NCBI RefSeq assembly: GCF_012927445.1
Contig: NZ_JABBPD010000008.1
Span: 372,001-436,000 of the forward strand
DNA length: 64,000 bases
Reading direction: 5' to 3'
Source: Rhodoferax sp.
Lineage (GTDB): Bacteria; Pseudomonadota; Gammaproteobacteria; Burkholderiales; Burkholderiaceae_C
A model generated the notes under the pieces. The model did no database searches. It was not told where the DNA came from and was given only the letters and a program-made list of their open reading frames with translations. The translations under genes were made by a program, and so were the position numbers. Positions 39,067 through 46,863 of this stretch are shown one piece after another; the first letter of the stretch is position 1; each line of letters begins with the position of its first letter.

Positions 39067-39375
39067 TCTTGCCGCAAATTTATTGGCGTGAATTCGCAGC
39101 GTTGATTACTTTGATCTCGCGTTAGTAGCGGCACGGCTGAAGACTGTTTGATGGTTATGGCATCTCTCCGATGGGTTCAGAACCGCTGATTGTGTTCAAT
39201 ACGACTAATTAGGCCCCCTTTTTTGCAGCACCCCTGCACATGGGGTCGGGGCAATTCCTACAAATTTTGTAGCTAAGCATGGCGAAACTTTGATGTACGC
39301 GCTCGTTTGGCCAAATTTCTTCAGCTAATTCTCGGTACGGCGAGGGTTTGACGCGCAAGCGGCTTTTGATTAAGA
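39067..39375. other. Gene-free stretch between glmM and the TetR gene
   Basis: No plausible coding sequence is seen. It contains a perfect short palindrome CTACAAA-T-TTTGTAG (39258-39272) that could be a binding site, and a CCCCC-TTTTTTT run (39213-39225) without a clear stem. Confidence 0.5.
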
Positions 39376-39399
39376 TGGTAAGTAATTAAATACTTACCA
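39376..39399. promoter_or_regulatory. Perfect 24-bp palindromic operator upstream of tetR-type gene
   Basis: TGGTAAGTA-ATTAAA-TACTTACCA has perfect nine-base arms and ends one base before the ATG of the TetR gene. Position and symmetry fit an autoregulatory TetR operator overlapping the promoter. Confidence 0.75.
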
Positions 39400-39400
39400 A

Positions 39401-40024
39401 ATGAAGCAAGCTTCCATGCAACCCGCAGTCACCCGTCTCCCGACTGAAGCACGTCAAGCTGAAATCGTCGCTGCCGCACTGCACTTGGCTCAGGACAGCA
39501 GTCCAGCCGCTATCACCACCACCGACTTGGCCAATGCCGTCGGACTGAGTCAGGGTGCGCTGTTTAAGCACTTTCCCTCCAAAGAGGCCGTCTGGCTGGC
39601 CGCCATGGCATGGGTGGCCGAGCATCTGCTGCGTTCACTCCATCTTGCCGCGCAGCAGGCCAGCTCGCCCCTTGCCGCCCTGCGAAACGTGTTCGATGCG
39701 CATGTGAATTTTGTTGTGGCTTATCCTGGCGTGCCGCGCGTAATTTTTCACGAACTGCAGCAAGCGGTGGACTCACCGCTCAAGCAGCAGGTGCGTGGAC
39801 TCATGCAAGGCTACCGTCAGTTGCTGCTGGGTCTGCTGGAGTCGGCCGTGCAGCGAGGTGACGCCGCGCCCGACCTGGATGCCCCGGCTGCCGCGACCTT
39901 GTTCGTCGGTATCGTGCAGGGTTTGGTCATGCAATCCATGTTGAGCGGTCAAATTTCCAGCATGAACACTGAAGCCCCGCGCGTTTTCCAACTCTATTTA
40001 TGCGGCATCCGCAAAACACCATGA
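39401..40024 (+). CDS. TetR/AcrR family transcriptional regulator
   Basis: The 207-aa repressor has an N-terminal helix-turn-helix (about 15-60: QAEIVAAALHLAQDSSPAAI, TTDLANAVGLSQGALFKHFPSKEAVWLAAM) and an all-helical ligand domain. It heads an operon with an efflux adaptor, permease and ATPase and overlaps the adaptor by ATGA, so it very likely controls them. The perfect palindrome next to its start codon suggests autorepression. With the operator against the ATG there is no room for a normal Shine-Dalgarno; translation may be leaderless or start at the ATG at 39416. Confidence 0.9.
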   Translation: MKQASMQPAVTRLPTEARQAEIVAAALHLAQDSSPAAITTTDLANAVGLSQGALFKHFPSKEAVWLAAMAWVAEHLLRSLHLAAQQASSPLAALRNVFDAHVNFVVAYPGVPRVIFHELQQAVDSPLKQQVRGLMQGYRQLLLGLLESAVQRGDAAPDLDAPAAATLFVGIVQGLVMQSMLSGQISSMNTEAPRVFQLYLCGIRKTP

Positions 40025-41211
40025 AGCTCAAGGCCCCATCCTCCAAAGTCATCACGCTGGGCCTTTTGGGCGTGGTACTTTTAATCGCCGTCGGGTTTGT
40101 CATCCGGCGCGCCGGACCGTTGGCACCTGTGCGTGTCACGGTGGTGCAAGCCACGGAGGGATCGCTGACGCCGGCCATTTACGGTATCGGTACGGTAGAA
40201 GCGCGGCGCAACTACCTGATTGGGCCTACAACCGCGGGCCGCGTGTTGCGCGTGCTGGTTGACGCGGGGGACACCGTCAAGGCGGGCCAGTTGCTCGCCG
40301 AAATGGATCCCGTGGACTTGGACCACCGACTCCTGGCGCTTGATGCCTCGGCGGCACGGGCGTCTAGTGTGATTCTGGTGTCGGACGCACAAGCGGTCGA
40401 TGCGGCGGCGCGTCGTGAACTGGCCGCCATTAACGCCCGGCGTTATGTAGAGTTGGGTCAGCAAAGTTTCGTGAGTGCTGGCGCGGTGGAATCGAAAGTG
40501 CAGGAACAGACTTCGGCCGACGCTGCTTTACGCGCGGCGCAAGCCAATCAGCTGGCGGCATCCCAGGATCTAACGCGGCTCAAGGCCGAGCGCGCCGGAC
40601 TGCTGCAGCAGCGCCAGAGCGTACGTCTAGTGGCCACCCAGGATGGCATTGTCTTGTCGCGCGATGCCGAGCCCGGTTCCACTGTCGTGGCGGGGCAATC
40701 GGTACTCAAGCTGGTCGATCCCGCCAGCCTGTGGGTCAAGGCTCGCTTTGATCAGGGACGATCGGCTGGACTGGCGACAGGTTTGCTCGCTGATATCGTG
40801 TTGCGCTCCAATGCCGCCAGCACCTTGCGTGGCAAGGTGGTTCGCGTGGAGTTGCAGGGTGACAGCGTGACGGAGGAGCGTGTGGCCCAGATTGCATTTG
40901 ATGCCCTGCCTGCTGGTATTTCGGTTGGCGAGTTGGCTGAGGTGACGCTCAGTCTGCCCGCTACGCCACGCGCGCTGTTGCTGCCGAACGCCGCCATCAA
41001 GCGCCTTGGAGGACAAAGCGGCGCCTGGGTGCTCAGTGAAAGCGGCCCCAAGTTTGTTCCTTTGCGTTTGGGGCAAGCGAGCCTGGATGGCCAGGTGCAG
41101 GTGCTTGAAGGCTTGCAAGCCGGGGCGCAGATCGTTGTTTACAGTGGAAAAGAGATCACTGCGAAAAGCCGAATTCAGATCGTTGCCAGCCTTGCCGAGC
41201 ATGCACCATGA
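40021..41211 (+). CDS. Efflux adaptor subunit (HlyD/MacA-like periplasmic adaptor)
   Basis: The 396-aa protein has one N-terminal TM helix (KVITLGLLGVVLLIAVGFVI), lipoyl halves (GIGTVEARRNYLIGPTTAGRV and VRLVATQDGIVLSRDAEPGSTVVAG), a helical hairpin between them and beta-barrel/membrane-proximal domains. It would bridge the inner-membrane ABC transporter and an outer-membrane channel; no channel gene is intact nearby. The ATG at 40021 forms ATGA with the tetR-type stop; the track start at 40000 is less likely. Confidence 0.88.
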   Translation: MKLKAPSSKVITLGLLGVVLLIAVGFVIRRAGPLAPVRVTVVQATEGSLTPAIYGIGTVEARRNYLIGPTTAGRVLRVLVDAGDTVKAGQLLAEMDPVDLDHRLLALDASAARASSVILVSDAQAVDAAARRELAAINARRYVELGQQSFVSAGAVESKVQEQTSADAALRAAQANQLAASQDLTRLKAERAGLLQQRQSVRLVATQDGIVLSRDAEPGSTVVAGQSVLKLVDPASLWVKARFDQGRSAGLATGLLADIVLRSNAASTLRGKVVRVELQGDSVTEERVAQIAFDALPAGISVGELAEVTLSLPATPRALLLPNAAIKRLGGQSGAWVLSESGPKFVPLRLGQASLDGQVQVLEGLQAGAQIVVYSGKEITAKSRIQIVASLAEHAP

Positions 41212-42398
41212 TCAGCCTGGCTGGCCGCGACATCCTTCATTCGTGGCCCAAGTTCGTCTTGACGGGCATCGGCCTGGGCCTGCTGATCGGCGTCACCCTG
41301 ACCATGGCCGGCGTCTACCGTGGCATGGTGGACGATGCGCTCATGCTGCTGAACAACAGTGGCGCTGATCTCTGGGTGGTGCAAAAGGACACGCAGGGGC
41401 CGTACGCCGAGTCATCCAGTCTTCGCGATGACGTGTACCGATCCGTTTCGGGGATGCCTGGTGTGGCGCGTGCCGCCAATGTGACCTATCTCACGATGCA
41501 GGTTCGGCGTGATAACACTGACGTTCGTGCCATGGTCGTAGGCGTAGAGCCGGGCCAACCGGGTGAACCGGGCTACCTGATTGCGGGTCGACACATGACG
41601 CGCAACCACTACGAGGCGGTGGCCGACGTGAAAACCGGCTTTTCGGTCGGCGAGCGCATCAAGATTCGCCGCCATGATTACCACGTGGTGGGTCTCACGC
41701 AACGCATGGTGTCCTCCGGTGGCGATCCCATGGTTTTCATTCCGCTGCCTGACGCGCAGGAGGCGCAGTTCCTGAAGGACAACGACGCCATCGTCAATGA
41801 TCGTGCCCGCACCGCCGCCAACCCGGCGCTCAATCGGCCCGGAGTGCCGGGTCTGCTGGAGGCCATCCAAAACTCGCAAAGCAGCAACCATAACGTTAAT
41901 GCCGTGCTGGTGCAGATTCGCCCTGGATTTGATGCCGAGCAGGTGGCTCACCCCATTCGCCGCTGGAAGCACCTGCAAGTGTTCACCCGGGAGCAGATGG
42001 AAGATATTTTGGTGGCCAAGTTGATCGCCACCTCTGCCAAGCAGATCGGCATGTTCCTCGTCATCCTTGCTATTGTGAGCGCGGCCATCGTGGCGTTCAT
42101 CATTTACACCATGACACTGGGCAAGCTGCGCGAGATCGCGGTGCTCAAGCTCATTGGCACGCGCAACCGGACGATTGCCAGCATGATCCTGCAACAGGCT
42201 TTGGGTCTCGGGCTGATCGGGTTCATCGTTGGCAAGACGGCAGCCACCATTTGGGCCCCCATATTTCCCAAGTACGTACTGCTGGAAACCGGTGACGCCG
42301 TGCGTGGCTTTGTTGCGGTCATGATCATCTGTGCTTTGGCCAGCACGCTTGCCATCCGCGTGGCACTGCGCGTCGACCCGGCTGCGGCCATTGGATGA
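41208..42398 (+). CDS. ABC transporter permease (FtsX/MacB-like, DevC type)
   Basis: The 396-aa membrane protein has an N-terminal TM (FVLTGIGLGLLIGVTLTMAGVY), a large periplasmic domain of about 240 residues and three C-terminal TM helices (about 282-306, 330-350, 366-388). The cytoplasmic coupling segment LGKLREIAVLKLIGTRNRTIASMIL is typical of FtsX-like permeases. It overlaps the adaptor gene by ATGA and precedes the ATPase by nine bases. Such adaptor-permease-ATPase sets export lipids, peptides or drugs; the substrate is unknown. Confidence 0.9.
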   Translation: MISLAGRDILHSWPKFVLTGIGLGLLIGVTLTMAGVYRGMVDDALMLLNNSGADLWVVQKDTQGPYAESSSLRDDVYRSVSGMPGVARAANVTYLTMQVRRDNTDVRAMVVGVEPGQPGEPGYLIAGRHMTRNHYEAVADVKTGFSVGERIKIRRHDYHVVGLTQRMVSSGGDPMVFIPLPDAQEAQFLKDNDAIVNDRARTAANPALNRPGVPGLLEAIQNSQSSNHNVNAVLVQIRPGFDAEQVAHPIRRWKHLQVFTREQMEDILVAKLIATSAKQIGMFLVILAIVSAAIVAFIIYTMTLGKLREIAVLKLIGTRNRTIASMILQQALGLGLIGFIVGKTAATIWAPIFPKYVLLETGDAVRGFVAVMIICALASTLAIRVALRVDPAAAIG

Positions 42399-42407
42399 GG
42401 ATGCATC

Positions 42408-43115
42408 ATGAGTGAACTGGGTATTCGCATTGAGGGTTTGAGCAAGCGTTATGGCGAAGGCGATGCCGCCGTGGATGCGCTCAAGGATGTGAACATGAGC
42501 GTTGCCCCGGGCGAGGTAGTCGGCCTGATCGGCCCCTCGGGTTCGGGCAAGAGCACGCTGCTCAAATGCCTGGGCGCCGTGATCAAGCCCACTGCGGGTC
42601 GTATGACGCTGGGCAACACGACGATTTACGACAACGGCTGGACGCTGTCCGACCTGCGCGCCCTGCGGCGGGACAGCATCGGTTTTGTGTTCCAGGCGCC
42701 GTACCTGATTCCGTTTCTGGACGTCACCGACAACGTGGCCCTGCTGCCCATGCTGGCAGGTCTGCCCAACGCCAAGGCACGCGTTCGCGCCCGCGAGCTG
42801 CTGGCGGCACTCGATGTGGGGCATCGCGCCAAAGCCGAGCCCTCGCAGCTCTCAGGTGGCGAACAACAGCGTGTGGCGATCGCGCGGGCACTGGCCAACC
42901 AGCCCCCCGTGATTCTGGCGGACGAGCCCACGGCGCCGCTGGACAGTGAACGAGCTCTGGGCGTGATGCGCATCCTCAACCAGATGGCGCAGCAGTACCG
43001 AACCGCCATCATTGTGGTCACGCACGATGAAAAAATAATTCCCACCTTCAAGCGCATTTATCACATCCGCGACGGCCGCACGTTTGAGGAAGCCGGCCAG
43101 GGCCTTAGCCTTTAG
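42408..43115 (+). CDS. ABC transporter ATP-binding protein (MacB/LolD/DevA type)
   Basis: The 235-aa ATPase powers the preceding permease. Walker A is GLIGPSGSGKSTLLK, the signature is QLSGGEQQRVAIARALAN, Walker B and D-loop are VILADEPTAPLDSERA and the switch His is in IIVVTHDEK. The Pro in DEPTAPLDS is slightly unusual (Gly-Asn or Ala-Leu is common). Last gene of the TetR-led operon. Confidence 0.93.
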   Translation: MSELGIRIEGLSKRYGEGDAAVDALKDVNMSVAPGEVVGLIGPSGSGKSTLLKCLGAVIKPTAGRMTLGNTTIYDNGWTLSDLRALRRDSIGFVFQAPYLIPFLDVTDNVALLPMLAGLPNAKARVRARELLAALDVGHRAKAEPSQLSGGEQQRVAIARALANQPPVILADEPTAPLDSERALGVMRILNQMAQQYRTAIIVVTHDEKIIPTFKRIYHIRDGRTFEEAGQGLSL

Positions 43116-43152
43116 ATTGGCGGAAATTTCTTTGCCACTATAAAATTCAGCC

Positions 43153-43485
43153 ATGAACTGGCTAAGAAGACTTCCCGGATTTCAGCAAACGCCGTATGGG
43201 TTTGAGTGGCGGTTGCTGCGCCTGATGCCGACTGTTTGTGTGGCCGGCGCCTTGTTACCTGCACTGATGTCTTTTGCCGCCCGTTTTTTGATCACGACGG
43301 GCAGCGCCGCCGAGTTAGCCCGACGCATTCAGCTGTTCGATTTTGTGATGATCGGTTTGGTGATCTTCATCTGGACGCTGGTTCTGACGGTGACCATTGG
43401 CTGTGTCATCGTGTGGCTGATGAAAGGCCCTGCGTACGTGGCCGATGGCTATGAGGTGTCGCACAGTGACACACCCAAAGCTTGA
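43153..43485 (+). CDS. Small hypothetical membrane protein
   Basis: I do not recognise this 110-aa protein. It has two hydrophobic helices (about 24-50: LMPTVCVAGALLPALMSFAA; about 65-90: FVMIGLVIFIWTLVLTVTIG) and a polar C-terminal tail. It lies 37 bases after the ABC ATPase on the same strand but has its own spacing, so cotranscription is uncertain. Codon use looks like that of the neighbours, which supports it being real. Confidence 0.65.
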   Translation: MNWLRRLPGFQQTPYGFEWRLLRLMPTVCVAGALLPALMSFAARFLITTGSAAELARRIQLFDFVMIGLVIFIWTLVLTVTIGCVIVWLMKGPAYVADGYEVSHSDTPKA

Positions 43486-43489
43486 TTTT

Positions 43490-43905
43490 CAGGTGCTTCT
43501 TCTGCGTTCCTGGTCAGCATAGAGCATGGATAAATTGCTGAGATTCGGTACCACGATGTCGGGTGAAACTCCGCCGCCCAGGGTACGAAATTTGGTGGTC
43601 TGAGCTTGCTAGGTACGGGCCGCCAACAGTTCATTGTTGCTCAGTGTGATGAGCTTGCGCCTGTGGTGTAGGTATTGCACCTACGGGTCATCGTCCACGA
43701 TCACCGAGTAACGCCGTGGCTGTTCGATTCGTAGGACACGCCACTCGGCGATGAACATGTCAAAGCAGGTCTGCTCCACAGTGGCCAGCGAGGTGCCGTT
43801 TGAAATCGCCTGGGTCATCGCTTCGCAGCACGATATCTTCCAAGGCGCGACTGTCAATCAACAAACTCACACCACGCCAGAGATGTGCTTTGGTTTCACG
43901 TCGCT
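43490..43905 (-). pseudogene. Probable decayed gene of unknown family
   Basis: On the minus strand a protein-like reading can be followed only by allowing a frame change and stops: RRETKAHLWRGVSLLIDSRA, then (other frame) SNGTSLATVEQTCFDMFIAE and RRYSVIVDDDP, a TAG, VQYLHHRRKLITLSNNELLA, another TAG, and TTKFRTLGGGVSPDIVVPNL. The last part vaguely resembles the C-terminal region of NodT-type outer-membrane channels (ALGGGW), which would fit the neighbouring efflux operon, but the rest does not, so no family is assigned. It fills most of the gap between the 110-aa gene and olsB. Confidence 0.35.
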
Positions 43906-43910
43906 TTGTG

Positions 43911-43943
43911 CTGTCACGTAAATGCCATGAAGTTGCCATCGAG
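43911..43943 (+). promoter_or_regulatory. Candidate PHO box upstream of olsB
   Basis: CTGTCAC-gtaa-ATGCCAT-gaag-TTGCCAT-cgag: three 7-base units at exact 11-base spacing, compared with the PhoB pattern of CTGTCAT repeats separated by four bases (6/7, 5/7 and 5/7 matches). It lies about 80 bases before the olsB-like start. Confidence 0.45.
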
Positions 43944-44023
43944 CCGTAACGTTAAGCCGCCACTATTCGGTAGAGATAGGAAAAAAGCGCAACCATGTCC
44001 CAACGTGATTCAAGGAGATAGAA

Positions 44024-44872
44024 ATGAAAGAATTGCCAAATCCCACCTTCGCTTTGTCCCCGGTATCTTTGCCCAAGGGATTATTTCACCGATCCAGTGC
44101 ACATTTTCATGGCTCAAATCAAGCGCCCGTACCTCAGGTGGCGCAAGCCGGTCTTGCCGTTTCATGGGCCAGACACAATGACGAAGTTCGACAGGCACAG
44201 CGCTTGAGGTACCGGGTGTTCTCCGAAGAAATGGGAGCCCGACTGGATACCACCATCCCCGGGCACGATGTTGATCTGTTCGATAACTACTGCGAGCATC
44301 TTCTTGTGCGTGATCAGGTCACCAAGGAAGTGATCGGGACCTATCGGGTTCTCACGCCAGTACAAGCCAGACGCGTCGGTAGCACCTACAGCGATATCGA
44401 GTTTGACCTTACCCGCCTGCGTAGCTTGCGCGAGCGCATGGTGGAGTTGGGGCGCAGTTGCGTGCATCCTGACTATCGCCACGGCGGTGTCATCATGGCC
44501 TTGTGGGGTGCGCTGGCGGAGTTCATGGTGCGCAATAAGCTGGACACCATGATTGGCTGCGCGAGCATTCCCATGCTGCATAACGGGATCGTCAGCGGCG
44601 ACGTGGCCGCCAGCATCTGGCACCAACTCGCCCAAAGTCACATGGCGCCCATCGAGCACCATGTCCACCCGCGGTTGCCCTTGCCAGTTGAGCAATTGGA
44701 CAGTGGTTTGCCCGTTGAGCCTCCTGCATTGATCAAGGGTTATCTGCGTCTGGGCGCCAAGATTTTGGGTGCGCCGGCTTGGGATCCAGATTTCAATACA
44801 GCCGATCTGCCCATGATGATGCGCATCAATGATCTGCCTCCCCGTTACCGCAAGCACTTCTTGGGTACGTAA
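44024..44872 (+). CDS. olsB: L-ornithine N(alpha)-acyltransferase-like GNAT protein (OlsB family)
   Basis: The 282-aa protein matches the OlsB/hemolysin-like acyltransferase group that makes lyso-ornithine lipid from ornithine and 3-hydroxyacyl-ACP. Family sequence: QAQRLRYRVFSEEMGARLD, FDNYCEHLLVRDQVTKEVIG and VELGRSCVHPDYRHGGVIMALWGAL. A 50-residue N-terminal tail is not typical. A strong AGGAG lies seven bases from the ATG. It overlaps the following phosphoesterase by TAATG and heads a three-gene operon. The partner acyltransferase OlsA is not in this window, so full ornithine lipid synthesis would need a gene elsewhere. Confidence 0.8.
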   Translation: MKELPNPTFALSPVSLPKGLFHRSSAHFHGSNQAPVPQVAQAGLAVSWARHNDEVRQAQRLRYRVFSEEMGARLDTTIPGHDVDLFDNYCEHLLVRDQVTKEVIGTYRVLTPVQARRVGSTYSDIEFDLTRLRSLRERMVELGRSCVHPDYRHGGVIMALWGALAEFMVRNKLDTMIGCASIPMLHNGIVSGDVAASIWHQLAQSHMAPIEHHVHPRLPLPVEQLDSGLPVEPPALIKGYLRLGAKILGAPAWDPDFNTADLPMMMRINDLPPRYRKHFLGT

Positions 44873-45735
44873 TGCGGGCGGCCTTCGATGACATGGGGCC
44901 GTGGAGCAGCAGCTCGATACCCGATGCAGACGATGACCAAGAAGATGAATTCAACAATAAGCGGTATCGGGCTATTTTCATTTCCGATCTGCATCTGGGG
45001 ACCCCCGGTTGTCAGGCCAGCGCACTGCTGGATTTTTTGAAGTCGCACCCCAGCGAGTATTTGTATTTGGTGGGCGACATCGTGGACGGCTGGCAGTTAC
45101 GACGCCGATGGTATTGGCCGCAATCCCACAATGATGTAGTGCAAAAACTGTTGCGTCGGGCGCGTAAAGGTTGTCATGTTGTTTATGTTCCGGGCAACCA
45201 TGATGAGTTCGCACGGGGCTTTGTCGGTCACCAGTTTGGTGGCATTGAAGTGACAGAAGATGCGATTCACACCACCGCGGATGGTCGCAATTTATGGATC
45301 ACACATGGCGATTATTTTGATGGTGTCATTCAGTGTGCCAAGTGGCTGGCCTATCTGGGCGACAACCTGTATGAATTGACGTTAAAGCTCAATCGCCATC
45401 TCAACCATTGGCGCACCCGCCTGGGCTTACCGTACTGGTCGCTCTCGGCCTATCTCAAACACAAGGTCAAGAAGGCGTTGAACTATGTGACTGATTTTGA
45501 GGTGGCGGTCGCCAATGAGGCCAAACGACGCGGTCATCAGGGGGTTGTCTGTGGTCATATTCACCGTGCCGAAATGCGCGACATCAATGGAACGCTCTAC
45601 TGCAATGACGGCGACTGGGTCGAAAGTCGCACTGCCTTAGTCGAGCACGACGACGGCCGGCTGGAATTGTTGCACTGGGCACCAGTTTCAGAGACGCAGG
45701 GGCAGAGTCACAAAACTGGGGCAACCGTCGCGTGA
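44872..45735 (+). CDS. Metallophosphoesterase of the PlcP / UDP-2,3-diacylglucosamine diphosphatase-like group
   Basis: The 287-aa calcineurin-like phosphoesterase shows all metal motifs: FISDLHLGTPG, YLVGDIVDGWQLRRRWYWPQ, VYVPGNHDEFARGF, LWITHGDYFDGV and VVCGHIHRAEM. Proteins of this form are usually annotated LpxH-like, but the same group contains PlcP of Sinorhizobium (SMc00171), a phospholipase C that releases diacylglycerol from membrane phospholipids under phosphate limitation. Placement between olsB and a glycosyltransferase, and outside the lpx cluster, favours the PlcP reading; that is inference. GTGA overlap with the next gene. Confidence 0.8.
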   Translation: MRAAFDDMGPWSSSSIPDADDDQEDEFNNKRYRAIFISDLHLGTPGCQASALLDFLKSHPSEYLYLVGDIVDGWQLRRRWYWPQSHNDVVQKLLRRARKGCHVVYVPGNHDEFARGFVGHQFGGIEVTEDAIHTTADGRNLWITHGDYFDGVIQCAKWLAYLGDNLYELTLKLNRHLNHWRTRLGLPYWSLSAYLKHKVKKALNYVTDFEVAVANEAKRRGHQGVVCGHIHRAEMRDINGTLYCNDGDWVESRTALVEHDDGRLELLHWAPVSETQGQSHKTGATVA

Positions 45736-46781
45736 AAATAGCACTGGTCACAGATGCTTGGCTGCCGCAAGTCAACGGCGTCGTCACCACGCTGGTCGAA
45801 CTGGTGCGCGAGCTTGAAAGCCTCGGCCATCAAATCGATGTGATTCATCCCGGACAGTTTAAAACCCGTCCTTGTCCTGGCTATGCGGGCATTGAACTGG
45901 CGGTCCGCTCAGGCAAAAACCTGTCGCAAAAACTTGATGGGCTGGCGCCGGATGCCATTCATATCGCCACCGAGGGGCCACTGGGGTGGGGCGCGCGAGC
46001 TTACTGCATCAAGAAAAAAATAAAATTCACGACGGCATTTCACACCAAATTTCCGGAAATTTTGCACGCAGCATTGAACGTTCCGCTTGCATGGGGTTAC
46101 GCTTTACTCCGCCATTTCCATAAGCCGTCGTCGGGCGTCATGGTGCCGACACAAGGGGTTCTGCGCATGCTCGATCAGCGCGGTTTTCGCAACCTTCGCC
46201 GCTGGACGCATGGCGTGGACATGGCGTTGTTTGCCTATCACGAGCAGCCAACAATTTACCCCTTGTTGGGTGCGCTGGCGCGTCCTGTTTCCTTGTTTGT
46301 TGGGCGGCTTTCCTACGAAAAGAACATTGAGGCGTTCTTGCAGCTGGATACCCCGGGAACTAAAGTGGTGTGTGGTGTCGGTCCATTGGGGGCGTCGTTA
46401 CAAGAACGCTATCCCTTGGTGCGCTGGCTGGGCAATTTGCCACGCGATGAGCTGGCACTGGTTTATGCCGCGGCTGACCTTTTTGTGCTGTCCAGCAAAT
46501 CAGAGACTTTCGGCTTGGTGATGCTGGAAGCGATGGCGTGTGGTACTCCGGTTGCGGCTTATCCCGTAGACGGACCGCTGGAGGTTTTAGGGCAAAGCAG
46601 TGGCGCGGCGTTGGGTGGCGCACTGCACCATGATCTGTTGACCGCCTGGTACCGCGCGCTGGCGGTGCCGCGGCACGAAGCACGTAACCGTGCGCAGGTT
46701 TTCAGTTGGACTCGGGCCACGCGCCTGTTTTTGGAGCATCTGGTCCCTGTGCGAAGCGTGCTCCCGGCTGGGCCTGACTAG
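45732..46781 (+). CDS. GT4 family glycosyltransferase
   Basis: The 349-aa protein is a GT-B fold glycosyltransferase. The N-terminal acceptor domain begins MKIALVTDAWLPQVNGVVTT, HTKFPEIL is typical of the diacylglycerol/mannosyl group, and the donor-site motif is SKSETFGLVMLEAMACGTPVAA. It starts at a GTG that overlaps the preceding TGA. Related enzymes (MgtA/PimB-like; Agt with PlcP) put sugars on diacylglycerol to make phosphorus-free glycolipids. Together with the preceding genes, this suggests lipid remodelling; donor and acceptor are not proven. Confidence 0.85.
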   Translation: MKIALVTDAWLPQVNGVVTTLVELVRELESLGHQIDVIHPGQFKTRPCPGYAGIELAVRSGKNLSQKLDGLAPDAIHIATEGPLGWGARAYCIKKKIKFTTAFHTKFPEILHAALNVPLAWGYALLRHFHKPSSGVMVPTQGVLRMLDQRGFRNLRRWTHGVDMALFAYHEQPTIYPLLGALARPVSLFVGRLSYEKNIEAFLQLDTPGTKVVCGVGPLGASLQERYPLVRWLGNLPRDELALVYAAADLFVLSSKSETFGLVMLEAMACGTPVAAYPVDGPLEVLGQSSGAALGGALHHDLLTAWYRALAVPRHEARNRAQVFSWTRATRLFLEHLVPVRSVLPAGPD

Positions 46782-46794
46782 TTGCATCTTGTTA

Positions 46795-46812
46795 CTGTCA
46801 TACGGTTGACAT
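46795..46812 (+). promoter_or_regulatory. Candidate PHO box / -35 upstream of ppk
   Basis: CTGTCAT-acgg-TTGACAT: a perfect first PHO half and a 5/7 second half at 11-base spacing. It lies about 50 bases before the ppk start. PhoB control of ppk is known in some bacteria; here only the sequence is seen. Confidence 0.45.
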
Positions 46813-46863
46813 CAATTTGGTCAACAATCGTCATCTATTTGTAATATACGGGCCCGGTACGAC

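Noticed and set aside
39200-39275. Possible small RNA or tRNA between glmM and the TetR gene
   Set aside because: No cloverleaf, no promoter-terminator pair; only a short palindrome is present.
41412-42824. 470-aa minus-strand ORF
   Set aside because: Antisense to the ABC permease and ATPase; composition is that of a shadow frame.
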